From the NCBI RefSeq assembly GCF_000479045.1, contig NZ_KI518128.1:1-64000 (forward strand): DNA of 64,000 nucleotides, written 5' to 3'. Origin of the DNA: Cetobacterium somerae ATCC BAA-474. Its GTDB lineage: Bacteria; Fusobacteriota; Fusobacteriia; Fusobacteriales; Fusobacteriaceae. This document shows positions 8,836 to 16,657 of this stretch, piece after piece (position 1 is the first letter of the stretch; every line of letters begins with the position of its first letter). The notes below the pieces were generated by a model. That model was not told where the DNA came from and did no database searches. It worked only from the letters and a program-made list of their open reading frames with translations. Both the position numbers and the translations under genes were made by a program.

Positions 8836-8864
8836 ATTATATTCCACTAAATAACATTTGTCAA
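8836..8864 (-). promoter_or_regulatory. Consensus promoter of the feo operon
   Basis: TTGACA at 8864-8859 and TATAAT at 8841-8836 are 17 bases apart on the minus strand, 40 bases before the first feo gene. Both hexamers are perfect. I see no clear 19-base Fur box over it, which is surprising for an iron uptake operon. Confidence 0.8.
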
Positions 8865-8893
8865 GGATAAAACTTTAATAATCAAAGTTTTCT

Positions 8894-9838
8894 TTAAACA
8901 AATAGATCTTTTATACTATTTAACATTACACTTCTTACATTTGGACTATCTTTTGCCAATTCCTCTATCATCTTTTTTACTTTTAAACGTTTTGAATTAT
9001 CACTTGTTTCATATGGACAGTCATTATGTAAAATTGGTAATCCTAATTTTTTTGCATACCTGATTGTTTCTTTTTCTTCCACATATGCTAAGGGTCTAAT
9101 AACTTTCAACCCATACTCCTCTGAATGATAAGCAGGTTTCATTACCCCCATATTTCCTTGATATAAAACATTTAATAAAAACGTTTCTATTATATCATCT
9201 TTATGATGACCTAATACTAACTTATTTATATTTTGTTTCTTCATCTCTTTATACAGAAGCCCTCTTCTTACTCTTGCACACATAAAACATGGATTTTTTA
9301 AATCTTCATTAGTCAAAATACTTTCACCTATTGATGTCTCTATTACTTGTAATTCTACTCCTAATTTAGAGCAATAGTCTTTTATATCACCATATTTCCC
9401 ACCCTCTTCAACTGGATGAATATGAATTGGAAATAATTCAAAATTTATTCCCGATATTTTTTTTATTCTTATTAAAGCATTTAAAACTGTTAAACTATCT
9501 TTTCCTCCTGATATCCCAACAGCAATTCTATCGCCCTCTTCAATCATATTGTAATCATGCATTGCCCTTCCTATTGGGCTCCATAATGTTTTTTCAAAAC
9601 CCTTATCTTGAATAAACGATAAAATTTCTCTATCATCTAATTTATTTAAATTTATTTTTAATCCTGTTTGTTTATAAATTTTATCAATTAATTTTATTAT
9701 TTTATTTTCAGTATACGTTATCTCTATTTTTATTTCATCTTTTAAATTATTAATTAAAACTATATTTTCTTTAACTTCAAAAGTAAAAGATTGAAATGTG
9801 TAGCCATTTAACTCTTTTATATTATCTATTTTTAACAC
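8894..9838 (-). CDS. TtcA-family PP-loop ATPase with N-terminal extension (paralogue 1)
   Basis: From a GTG start at 9838 the protein is 314 residues. An extension of about 85 residues has no recognised motif. The TtcA-like core follows, with SGGKDS at 110-115, Cys184-x2-Cys187 in PCFMC and a third Cys274 in NDCP: the three cysteines that hold the [4Fe-4S] cluster in TtcA. TtcA 2-thiolates cytidine 32 of tRNAs. A longer frame from 9868 overlaps the preceding gene by 29 bases; the GTG at 9838 follows that gene's stop by one base and has an AAGGAG site at 6 bases, so I prefer it. It is co-transcribed with paralogue 2. One of the two may act on another tRNA or substrate. Confidence 0.8.
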   Translation of the reverse strand: MLKIDNIKELNGYTFQSFTFEVKENIVLINNLKDEIKIEITYTENKIIKLIDKIYKQTGLKINLNKLDDREILSFIQDKGFEKTLWSPIGRAMHDYNMIEEGDRIAVGISGGKDSLTVLNALIRIKKISGINFELFPIHIHPVEEGGKYGDIKDYCSKLGVELQVIETSIGESILTNEDLKNPCFMCARVRRGLLYKEMKKQNINKLVLGHHKDDIIETFLLNVLYQGNMGVMKPAYHSEEYGLKVIRPLAYVEEKETIRYAKKLGLPILHNDCPYETSDNSKRLKVKKMIEELAKDSPNVRSVMLNSIKDLFV

Positions 9839-9839
9839 A

Positions 9840-10646
9840 CTACTCTCCTTTTTTTGCTTCAGATACATACCCTAATACATAATCTAAATTTATATTTTTC
9901 ATCGAATTAAATATACTTTGCTTTATCTGAGGATTTGTTTTCTCTAAAGTCGATAGTAGATTTTTAATCTCTTTTCTCTTTGAATCAACTTTCCCAGATT
10001 CAATTGGACAGCCACAAGCCATTGCCATAATTTCATTTTTTTTCGTGAAATTTATAATATCATTTTCTTTTATATAAATTAATGGTCTTATTAACTCTAA
10101 TCTTCCACTTGTTGATTTTACTTTAGGAATCATTGTTTTTGTAGTCCCTGCATAAAACATATTTATTAAAGTAGTTTCTACTAAATCATCAAAATGATGT
10201 CCTAAAGCTAATTTATTATATCCTAACTCCTCTACCTTGCTGTAAAGAACTCCTCTTCTCATTTTTGCACATAAAAAACAAGGACTATCAGGAGACGATT
10301 CAAAGGCCACTTCCCAAACATTTGCATCAAATATTTCACATGGAATTCCAAGCTCTTCTAAATTAATTTTAAATTGCTCTAAATCCATAGATCCAAATCC
10401 TGGATTCATTGATATAAAGGCTACTTCAAAATTTTTACTTTTATCTCTTTTTAATTCTTGAAATAATTTTGATAATAATAAACTATCCTTTCCACCTGAT
10501 ACTCCTACAGCTATTTTATCTCCATCTTGTATTAAATCAAAGTCTTTTATCGCCTTTGTAAATTTCGACCATATTTTCTTTCTATAAGTACTTCTTATTG
10601 AATATTCAACCATTTCTTTTTTTGTTTCAAAAACTTTTTCTTCCAT
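9840..10646 (-). CDS. TtcA-family PP-loop ATPase (paralogue 2)
   Basis: A 268-residue protein without the long N-terminal extension of its neighbour. SGGKDS is at 50-55, the CxxC pair is Cys123 and Cys126 (PCFLC), and CGCP gives Cys211 and Cys213. Conserved LGHHFDD lies near 148-154. This is the classic layout of tRNA 2-thiocytidine synthetase TtcA: ATP activates C32, and an Fe-S cluster carries the sulfur. It is the first gene of a two-gene operon. The start at 10646 has a GGAGG-like site. The divergent gene upstream encodes a small protein with a Cys-rich tail. Confidence 0.82.
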   Translation of the reverse strand: MEEKVFETKKEMVEYSIRSTYRKKIWSKFTKAIKDFDLIQDGDKIAVGVSGGKDSLLLSKLFQELKRDKSKNFEVAFISMNPGFGSMDLEQFKINLEELGIPCEIFDANVWEVAFESSPDSPCFLCAKMRRGVLYSKVEELGYNKLALGHHFDDLVETTLINMFYAGTTKTMIPKVKSTSGRLELIRPLIYIKENDIINFTKKNEIMAMACGCPIESGKVDSKRKEIKNLLSTLEKTNPQIKQSIFNSMKNINLDYVLGYVSEAKKGE

Positions 10647-10765
10647 TAATCCTCCAACAATATAGTATAGACTTTTACTCCATTATACCATGCTTGCAAA
10701 AAAATTAACAATTCTTTTTTTTTGTGCTAAAATGTGTTATTCGAACAAATGAGGTGATTAAATTT

Positions 10766-11104
10766 ATGAATAATATAGAAAAAAATGTTTTAGAATTTTT
10801 AAAAAGTGGAATGGTTTATAGTGATGGTGCCATTATGAAAAATTTAGGTATTGATTCTATTGAACTTGAAGAAATATATATATCTCTAATAAACCAAGGA
10901 TATTTAGAGAGTTATGATGATTTTCTTAAAAGAAATCCTGATTATGAAAAAGGAGAAGATGAAAGTTCTTGTGGTAGTTGCTCTTCTGGAGGGTGTTCTT
11001 CTAAAGGTGGTTGCTCTTCTGGAGGATGTTCTTCTAAAGATGAAGATATCGATTATTCTAAGATTAAAGTTTTAACTGAAAAAGCTTTTACTTACACATA
11101 TTAA
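10766..11104 (+). CDS. Small protein with winged-helix-like N-terminus and Cys-rich repeat tail
   Basis: From the ATG at 10766, supported by GAGGTGA 8 bases before, the protein is 112 residues; an earlier in-frame start at 10724 lacks a ribosome site. Residues 1-60 are helical and look like a winged-helix fold (EKNVLEFLKSGMVYSDG, then a second helix pair). Residues about 68-92 hold five cysteines in SCGSC and repeated GGCSS units, from a 33-base tandem repeat. The layout recalls FeoC (winged helix plus a Cys cluster), but I cannot call it that. It diverges from two Fe-S dependent TtcA-like genes and lies near the feo operon. A role in iron, zinc or Fe-S sensing is a guess. Confidence 0.65.
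   Translation: MNNIEKNVLEFLKSGMVYSDGAIMKNLGIDSIELEEIYISLINQGYLESYDDFLKRNPDYEKGEDESSCGSCSSGGCSSKGGCSSGGCSSKDEDIDYSKIKVLTEKAFTYTY
10978..11043 (+). repeat. Tandem 33-base repeat encoding CSSGGCSSK
   Basis: Two adjacent 33-base units (10978-11010 and 11011-11043) differ at only a few positions, mainly at the end. Each encodes an 11-residue Cys/Gly/Ser unit. This suggests that the Cys-rich tail grew by internal duplication. Confidence 0.8.
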
Positions 11105-11105
11105 G

Positions 11106-11143
11106 AACTTAAAAGGAGAACTATAGAGTTCTCCTTTTAAGTT
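11106..11143. terminator. Bidirectional terminator hairpin
   Basis: A perfect 17-base stem with a 4-base loop, containing AAAAGGAGAACT and its complement. It overlaps the last codons of the convergent small membrane protein gene and serves both strands. Confidence 0.85.
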
Positions 11144-11397
11144 AATTCCAATTCTATTCGATATAAAAAATTATGTAATTTATTGTAAAACTTGCAGTAT
11201 CCCCATGTAAAAATTAAAAAAAATGTTGAAACTATAACAGCCTCTTTAGTTACATTGTTATTTTTTATTGAAAATAATAATCCAAAAACAAATAATAAAT
11301 AATAAATAACTGAGAACTTTTTTAAAATCTCATATAAAATTTCTGTAAAAATTCTAAAAATTGAAACCGCAACCAATCTATATTTTCTTAATACCAT
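11137..11397 (-). CDS. Small hydrophobic membrane protein, unknown
   Basis: An 86-residue protein with two predicted transmembrane helices (about 28-45 and 52-68) and a basic N-terminus (VLRKYRLVAV). No family is recognised. An AAGGGGG ribosome site lies before the ATG at 11397, which supports real translation, and the gene fills a gap between convergent and divergent neighbours. Its last codons overlap the shared terminator stem. Confidence 0.6.
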   Translation of the reverse strand: MVLRKYRLVAVSIFRIFTEILYEILKKFSVIYYLLFVFGLLFSIKNNNVTKEAVIVSTFFLIFTWGYCKFYNKLHNFLYRIELELT

Positions 11398-11480
11398 AAC
11401 TTCCCCCTTTATGATATAAATTTATAATACTTTACTCCTTTATCAACTATTTTTCAAATTGATTTTATTTATACTAATCA

Positions 11481-11509
11481 TTGACACCAGTACTTTTGAA
11501 TAATATAAT
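11481..11509 (+). promoter_or_regulatory. Perfect-consensus promoter of the C_GCAxxG_C_C gene
   Basis: TTGACA at 11481-11486 and TATAAT at 11504-11509 are separated by 17 bases, 32 bases before the start codon. Both hexamers are perfect, so strong constitutive expression is expected unless repressed. Confidence 0.82.
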
Positions 11510-11541
11510 CAATTAGGTATTCTATTTTAAAGGAGTGTTTT

Positions 11542-11907
11542 ATGAATAAAAAAGTGACTTATGTTAAAGGACAGTTAAATTGTGCTGAATCTATTATTGA
11601 TTCATTTAATAAAAATAACAATACTGAAATTCCTGTTGCTTTAGGAAGCGGTATGGGAACTGGAGCAACTATTGGTAGCCTTTGTGGTGCTGTTAATGCC
11701 GCTGTTCTTGTTATTGGCTATCTTAAAGGTAGAGAAACTTATCAAGAAGAGAATAAAGCTAGATCTTTGGCTAATAATTTATTAAAAGAAATTAAAAATA
11801 AGTTTAATTCTGAACTTTGTGTAGATTTGAAAAAATCAAATGTTAGTTGTAGCGAAATTGTTAGCTTCACTTATGAAAAATTAGAAGAAATTTTAAGTAA
11901 AAATTAA
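11542..11907 (+). CDS. C_GCAxxG_C_C family redox protein
   Basis: A 121-residue protein carrying the family pattern: Cys14 in NCAES, a glycine-rich segment GSGMGTGATIGSLCGA with Cys48, and Cys93 plus Cys103 near the end. Members of this family, common in anaerobes, are thought to be redox-active or metal-binding; no substrate is established. AAAGGAG precedes the ATG at 11542, and a strong promoter sits just upstream. It is a single-gene unit closed by its own terminator. Confidence 0.85.
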   Translation: MNKKVTYVKGQLNCAESIIDSFNKNNNTEIPVALGSGMGTGATIGSLCGAVNAAVLVIGYLKGRETYQEENKARSLANNLLKEIKNKFNSELCVDLKKSNVSCSEIVSFTYEKLEEILSKN

Positions 11908-11930
11908 AGGAGTAGAATATCTACTCCTTT
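11906..11930. terminator. Bidirectional terminator hairpin
   Basis: The stem AAAGGAGTAG / CTACTCCTTT has a 5-base loop and is followed by T-rich sequence. It lies between the C_GCAxxG_C_C gene and the convergent lipoprotein gene. Confidence 0.8.
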
Positions 11931-11936
11931 TCTATT

Positions 11937-12293
11937 TTAGTTAGCAACTTTTTCTTTTATTGCATCTACACCTTCATCTATCTTATCTTTTGCTTTATCT
12001 CCAGCCTTATCTAACTCTTCCCCAATTTTATCAGTTGCTTTTTCAACAGTTTCAACTGCTGATTTAGTTGCATTTTCAGCATTCTCTGTTACAGCTTCCT
12101 GAACTGCATTCTCTGTAGATGGCTTTTCTGTCATTTTTTGTGCATTTTCATCAGTAGAAACTTTATCTCCTGGAACTGATGTTGACTCTGTTGTTGTAGG
12201 TGTTGCTGCTGGTTTTGCTTCTTCTTTTTCACCTGAACATGCTAATATAAATACACTTAATGCTAATAATGAAACCAACTTTATTTTTTTCAT
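11937..12293 (-). CDS. Small acidic, coiled lipoprotein of unknown function
   Basis: A 118-residue secreted lipoprotein: a basic start (MKKIKLV), a hydrophobic segment and the lipobox LACS with the lipidated Cys at about residue 19. The mature part is Thr/Pro/Glu rich to about residue 65. It then becomes a long amphipathic helix of repeated KA-D-K units (AGDKAKDKIDEGVDAIKEKV), resembling apolipoprotein-like or LEA-like helices seen in many small envelope lipoproteins. Function is unknown; it may coat or stabilise the envelope. It has a GGAGG site before 12293 and stands alone. Confidence 0.75.
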   Translation of the reverse strand: MKKIKLVSLLALSVFILACSGEKEEAKPAATPTTTESTSVPGDKVSTDENAQKMTEKPSTENAVQEAVTENAENATKSAVETVEKATDKIGEELDKAGDKAKDKIDEGVDAIKEKVAN

Positions 12294-12359
12294 TTTAACT
12301 CCTCCTTAAATTTTAAAGTGTTATATACTATTGTTGTTCAAACAGATTACTTTTCCTTT

Positions 12360-13700
12360 TTATTTTAAATATTTTTCTACATATTTTTCTATATCAAACT
12401 TTCTTTTCAACCCATCGCTATTCATATATCTAACTTTACCAAATACCTCCCTCTCTTTCCATGCTCGATCATGCTTTCCAAAACACCAAGCAACTCCTGC
12501 ATAAGAGTTAGGATCTCTTCCATCATAAAAGTATTTATTATTAAGCTTTATTGCTATTTCATATGCTTTTTGGGGAGTAAGACTCCATTCTAATATTTTT
12601 TTACACCAGTACATCCTCATATAACTATCCATATATCCCATATCTAACATCTGTTTTTGACACGCATTCCAATATTTATCGTGTGTTTTAAACTCTTCCA
12701 ACTCCTTTTCACTATAAATATATTCTCTTTTATCATTTGCATGTTTTTCTAATGTTTTATAAGCCCACTCATATGTTATTCCTAGCCAATTATCATAATT
12801 TTTATTATAGTAGACAAAATTAATTGCTAATTCCCTTCTTATTATAACTTCTTCTAAAAAACTATTTTTTTCATTAATCAATTCATTACTTAATTTTTCA
12901 ATATTATGTTTAATTTCTACAGGAGATATTTGCCCAAAATGTAAATAGGGTGATAATTTCGAACTTCTTTCATTATCAGGTCCTTTATTTAAATAAAATT
13001 TTAAATCATTTTTTATAAAACTCTCTAAAATTTTTACAGCTTCCCTCTCTCCCCCTAAAAAACCTCCATCTAAATTTTTTTTTATCTTTGGTATATATTT
13101 ATCAGAACAGTCTAACTCCTCTAGAACATTATCCAAATTTTCTATAAAAAAATATTTTTCTTCATTAAAACTTTCTTCATTTAAAGTTTCTATTTTTCTA
13201 TATTTATCTCTTAAAGTTTTTGCACTATACTCCTCTTTAGTACTAACTAACTCCACAGGAATGATAACATTACTTTCAATCTCTAAAATTGTACTATCTA
13301 TACATTTTAGCAATTTCTCTTTTACTTCCTTTTGATTTTTCAAATAACTTTTATCCCAAATAACAACTTTTGCTTTTTTACAGACTTTAATTATATTTTC
13401 TAAAGGATCTCCTTCTAATAAAATAAACTTGATACCTTTTTGATCAAGAGATTCTTTTACATCTTTTAAACCTTGTAGCATAAAATCGTAATGTCTTTTA
13501 GATGCTTCTGGATAACTGTTTAAATAATTAAATACAACATAAAGAGGTATTTTATTTTTTTGAGATAAATATATTGCTTCATTTAAAGCAAAATTATATC
13601 TCGTTCTTTGACTTTCTTGCATCCAATATATTATATGTTGTCCTTCTGCTTTCTTATCATTTTTTAAATATTTTATTCTTGAATCTTTAAATAAACTCAT
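12360..13700 (-). CDS. Deoxyribodipyrimidine photolyase, class II
   Basis: From the ATG at 13700 the protein is 446 residues, close to the class II family length. The N-terminal alpha/beta domain (YWMQESQRTRYNFAL) and the FAD-binding helical domain (SSKLSPYLHFGQISP near residue 243; WAYKTLEKH; YFYDGRDPNSYAGVAWCFGKHD near the end) are class II features. The enzyme uses blue light and FADH- to split cyclobutane pyrimidine dimers. An upstream GTG at 13706 overlaps the GAGGTG ribosome site, so it is rejected as the start. The gene follows the thioesterase gene by about 23 bases and is probably co-transcribed with it. A light-dependent repair enzyme suggests a host or aquatic habitat with some exposure to light. 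Confidence 0.9.
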   Translation of the reverse strand: MSLFKDSRIKYLKNDKKAEGQHIIYWMQESQRTRYNFALNEAIYLSQKNKIPLYVVFNYLNSYPEASKRHYDFMLQGLKDVKESLDQKGIKFILLEGDPLENIIKVCKKAKVVIWDKSYLKNQKEVKEKLLKCIDSTILEIESNVIIPVELVSTKEEYSAKTLRDKYRKIETLNEESFNEEKYFFIENLDNVLEELDCSDKYIPKIKKNLDGGFLGGEREAVKILESFIKNDLKFYLNKGPDNERSSKLSPYLHFGQISPVEIKHNIEKLSNELINEKNSFLEEVIIRRELAINFVYYNKNYDNWLGITYEWAYKTLEKHANDKREYIYSEKELEEFKTHDKYWNACQKQMLDMGYMDSYMRMYWCKKILEWSLTPQKAYEIAIKLNNKYFYDGRDPNSYAGVAWCFGKHDRAWKEREVFGKVRYMNSDGLKRKFDIEKYVEKYLK

Positions 13701-13723
13701 ATGCACACCTCATAATATTTATA

Positions 13724-14122
13724 TTATAAAAAGATTTTTTCTAATTCATTTAAAAACTCTTGAGAGAATCTTACTACCTTTTTCTTTCCATAATCAAAAG
13801 CTACAATGATTGTACTCCCCTCTAATACAACTCCTCCCTCACTTTTTTCTACGCTATATATAAAATTTAATGATGCTTTTTTTATATCTATATTTTTTAT
13901 TATTATTGTCAATTCATCTCCTAAATATACCTCGCCTTTATAATAAACATGTGCATCTTTTTGAATTGTACCGACATTGTCTCCAACATTTATTTCAGTT
14001 ACTCCTAAACTTTTAAACAGCTCTATTCTAGATTGTTGAAATAACAACAACGCTCTTTCATTACCCATATGTCCTCCATAATTTATATCTGATATTGTAA
14101 CTTTATAATTAACTGAAAACAT
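13724..14122 (-). CDS. Acyl-CoA thioesterase-like hotdog protein (4HBT family)
   Basis: A 132-residue single-domain hotdog protein. The pattern SDINYGGHMGNERALLLFQQSR at about 10-31 matches the 4HBT/YbgC-FadM motif (D-x-N-x-H-x-N-N/E), where the Asp/Asn and His region forms the active site of acyl-CoA thioesterases. The protein is expected to be a cytosolic tetramer or dimer that hydrolyses acyl-CoA or acyl-ACP. Substrate is unknown. It is the first gene of a two-gene unit with the photolyase and has a GGAGGAG ribosome site before 14122. Confidence 0.8.
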   Translation of the reverse strand: MFSVNYKVTISDINYGGHMGNERALLLFQQSRIELFKSLGVTEINVGDNVGTIQKDAHVYYKGEVYLGDELTIIIKNIDIKKASLNFIYSVEKSEGGVVLEGSTIIVAFDYGKKKVVRFSQEFLNELEKIFL

Positions 14123-14175
14123 GATACTCCTCCTTAAATATTTTTTTATCTATTATAACAATTATTTTCTCTCAT

Positions 14176-14214
14176 TTGTTAATTTTCTTTTTTATATGAT
14201 ATAATTAATATCAT
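14176..14214 (+). promoter_or_regulatory. Promoter of the LytS-like kinase gene with an overlapping palindrome
   Basis: TTGTTA at 14176-14181 and TATAAT at 14200-14205 are 18 bases apart. A palindrome, ATGATAT-N5-ATATCAT (14196-14214), covers the -10 element and the likely transcription start, where a repressor would act. The factor is unknown. Confidence 0.6.
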
Positions 14215-14231
14215 AATTTTGAGGTGTTTTA

Positions 14232-15893
14232 ATGTTTGAATTAGCTCATAAACTTTTCAATACCCTCGGGTATATAATAGCTATCGCTTTTTTCTTCTCT
14301 CGATTTAAGAGTGCTCGTAGTATTTTTAGTAGAGAAAAATATACAAAAAAAGATATGCTTCTACTCTCGCTTACTTTTTCTAGTTTAGCTATCTTAGGAA
14401 CTTATATTGGTGTTGATTACAAGGGAGCCATTGCTAATACAAGAAATATTGGTGTTGTCGTTGGTGGGATGCTTGCTGGTCCTGAAGTTGCTATAATCTC
14501 TGGTATTGTTGCTGGTATCCATAGAGCTTCTGTTGGTGTTAGCAGACTAACAGCTATTCCATGTGCTATAGCTACTATTCTTGGGGGATTTATAACAAGC
14601 TATTTATATAAAAAAGCAAACTCTAACAATAGATCTCTTTTGGGATTTTTTGCTGGTGTTTTTGTAGAAAACTTAAGTATGCTTTTTATACTTCTTTTTG
14701 CAGAAGATAAAATTCTTGCTATGGATATTGTAAAAAATTTATACCTTCCTATGATTTTTATAAATGGAATTGGAGTCGCCGTTATCATTATAATTACTGA
14801 AGAGATTTTAGAGGAGAAAGAAAGAGAAGCAGGAACACAAGCTAAACTAGCTCTTGAAATTGCTAATAAAACTTTACCCTTCTTTAAAAAAGGAGAATCT
14901 CTAGATAGTATCTGTAAAATTCTTTTAGAGTCCTTGAAAGCTGAGATTGTAGTTATAACTGATAAAGAAGTTATTATTGCTAATGCTTCTAAAAATAACA
15001 ATCTTTGTCTTAAAGATAGAGAGATTCAAAGTGAAGGCACAAAAAAAGTTTTAAGTTCTGGTGAGATTTTAATTTTTGATAGAAATAGTGAATTTAATGA
15101 TTTTTCCTATTCTGAAGAAGGTATCAAGTCTTGTATAATCGCTCCTCTTTTTCAAGATGAAAAAGTTTCTGGAACTTTAAAAATTTATTTTAAAAATGAA
15201 GAAAATATTACAGCACGAAAAAAATATTTAGCTATTGGTCTATCCCAATTAATTTCAACTCAATTAGAAATTAGTAAAATGGAAAATTTAAAAACTATGG
15301 CTAGAGATGCTGAATTAAAAGCTCTTCAAAATCAGATAAATCCACATTTTTTATTCAATGCTTTAAACACTACCGCGTCTTTTGTAAGATTTAATCCAAC
15401 TAGGGCAAGGGAAATAATAATAGATTTATCAACTTATTTAAGATACAATCTTGAAAATTCTGTTAATTTAGTTCCAATAAAAAAGGAATTAGAACAAGTT
15501 AAAGCTTATATCAATATTGAAAAGGCACGTTTTCATAATCGATTTGAAATTATTTATGATTTTGATGAAGATTTAGATACAATAAAAATTCCCAGTTTAA
15601 CAATTCAACCTCTTGTTGAAAATAGTATTAAACATGGTATTTTAAAACAAAGAGAAAGTGGAATAGTTAAAATTTCTATAAAAAAAGTTTATTTGAAATG
15701 TTTAGTTTCCATTGAAGATAACGGAGTTGGAATCGATCAAGATATTATTAATAATATTAATAAAAAAATTGAAAAAAATATTGGTCTAAAAAATGTTCAC
15801 AATCGTTTAAAACTTATATATGGTAAAGGTTTATTAATTGAAAAACTTGAAAAAGGAACTAAAATATCATTTTATATAAATCAGGAGGAATAG
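14232..15893 (+). CDS. LytS/BtsS-type sensor histidine kinase
   Basis: A 553-residue membrane kinase. The N-terminal 190 residues form several transmembrane helices of the 5TMR-LYT type (DYKGAIANTRNIGVVVGG, AGPEVAIISGIVAGIHRAS). A GAF-like domain covers about 215-340. A His_kinase domain follows, with the phosphorylated His372 in NPHFLFNALNT, and then an HATPase region (NSIKHGIL, then DNGVGI). Family members sense small molecules through the membrane domain; BtsS of E. coli binds pyruvate. It overlaps no gene and is followed immediately (next base) by its response regulator. The convergent CstA transporter makes a BtsSR-BtsT-like unit likely, although LytS/LytR sensing of cell envelope state remains possible. 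Confidence 0.88.
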   Translation: MFELAHKLFNTLGYIIAIAFFFSRFKSARSIFSREKYTKKDMLLLSLTFSSLAILGTYIGVDYKGAIANTRNIGVVVGGMLAGPEVAIISGIVAGIHRASVGVSRLTAIPCAIATILGGFITSYLYKKANSNNRSLLGFFAGVFVENLSMLFILLFAEDKILAMDIVKNLYLPMIFINGIGVAVIIIITEEILEEKEREAGTQAKLALEIANKTLPFFKKGESLDSICKILLESLKAEIVVITDKEVIIANASKNNNLCLKDREIQSEGTKKVLSSGEILIFDRNSEFNDFSYSEEGIKSCIIAPLFQDEKVSGTLKIYFKNEENITARKKYLAIGLSQLISTQLEISKMENLKTMARDAELKALQNQINPHFLFNALNTTASFVRFNPTRAREIIIDLSTYLRYNLENSVNLVPIKKELEQVKAYINIEKARFHNRFEIIYDFDEDLDTIKIPSLTIQPLVENSIKHGILKQRESGIVKISIKKVYLKCLVSIEDNGVGIDQDIINNINKKIEKNIGLKNVHNRLKLIYGKGLLIEKLEKGTKISFYINQEE

Positions 15894-16625
15894 ATGCTTA
15901 ATTGTGTAATTATTGAAGATGAATTCCCTGCTAGAGAGGAGTTAAAATATTTTATTAATAACAACAATAATTTTCAAATCAATAAAGAGTTTGAAAATCC
16001 CATAGATGCCTTAAAGTATATTGAAGGAAATAATGTTGATGTTGTTTTCTTAGATATAAATATGCCAGAATTAGATGGGATGAGTTTAGGTAAAATCATA
16101 CATCGATTTAACAAAAATATAAAGTTAGTTTTTATAACAGCATATAAAGATTTTGCAATAGATGCCTTTGAAATTAAAGCTTTTGATTATATTCTAAAAC
16201 CTTATTCTGAAGAAAGAATTATAAAAGTTTTAAATAATTTAGTAGAAGAACTTGATAAAAATGATAATGAAAATCTAATTAAAGATTTTAATATCAAAAA
16301 AATAACTGTAAATCTAGATTCTAAAATGGTTGTTTTATCTACTGATGATATACTCTATATTGAAGCTGATGAAAAAGAAACTCATATTTTTACAGCATCT
16401 AATATGTATACCTCTAAATTAAAAATCTCACAACTTGAAAATATTTTATCAGAAAATATCTTTTTCAGAGGACATCGTTCTTATATTGTAAATATTGATA
16501 AGATTGTTGAAGTAGAACCCTGGTTTAATGGAACTTATATCTTGAAAGTTTCAAACTGTAACTTTAAAATTCCTGTTAGTAGAAATAAAGTTAAAGAGCT
16601 AAAAGAGATATTAACTATAAAATAA
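15894..16625 (+). CDS. LytTR-family response regulator
   Basis: A 243-residue two-domain regulator. The receiver domain (1-120) has the acidic pair at Glu8-Asp9, the phosphoacceptor Asp54 in VVFLDINMPE, a conserved Thr in FITAYKD and Lys in LKPYSEE. The LytTR DNA-binding domain occupies about 137-243 (FFRGHRSYIVNIDKI, and the end KIPVSRNKVKELKE). It begins at the ATG one base after the kinase stop, with AGGAGG just before, so the two are translationally coupled. LytTR proteins bind direct repeats upstream of one or a few targets; in this arrangement the obvious target is the convergent CstA-family gene. Confidence 0.92.
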   Translation: MLNCVIIEDEFPAREELKYFINNNNNFQINKEFENPIDALKYIEGNNVDVVFLDINMPELDGMSLGKIIHRFNKNIKLVFITAYKDFAIDAFEIKAFDYILKPYSEERIIKVLNNLVEELDKNDNENLIKDFNIKKITVNLDSKMVVLSTDDILYIEADEKETHIFTASNMYTSKLKISQLENILSENIFFRGHRSYIVNIDKIVEVEPWFNGTYILKVSNCNFKIPVSRNKVKELKEILTIK

Positions 16626-16657
16626 TAAAAAGGAGCTTTTTAAGCTCCTTTTTATTA
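16623..16657. terminator. Bidirectional terminator hairpin
   Basis: A perfect 16-base stem with a 3-base loop; its core is AAAAAGGAGCTT. It covers the response-regulator stop and the stop of the convergent CstA gene. Confidence 0.88.

Noticed and set aside
8836..8864. Fur box over the feo promoter
   Set aside because: The best alignment to the 7-1-7 palindrome is poor, unlike the boxes near 38 kb.
14600..15001. Minus-strand frame of 133 codons within the sensor kinase gene
   Set aside because: Antisense to a clear LytS-type kinase, with no ribosome site or recognisable domain.
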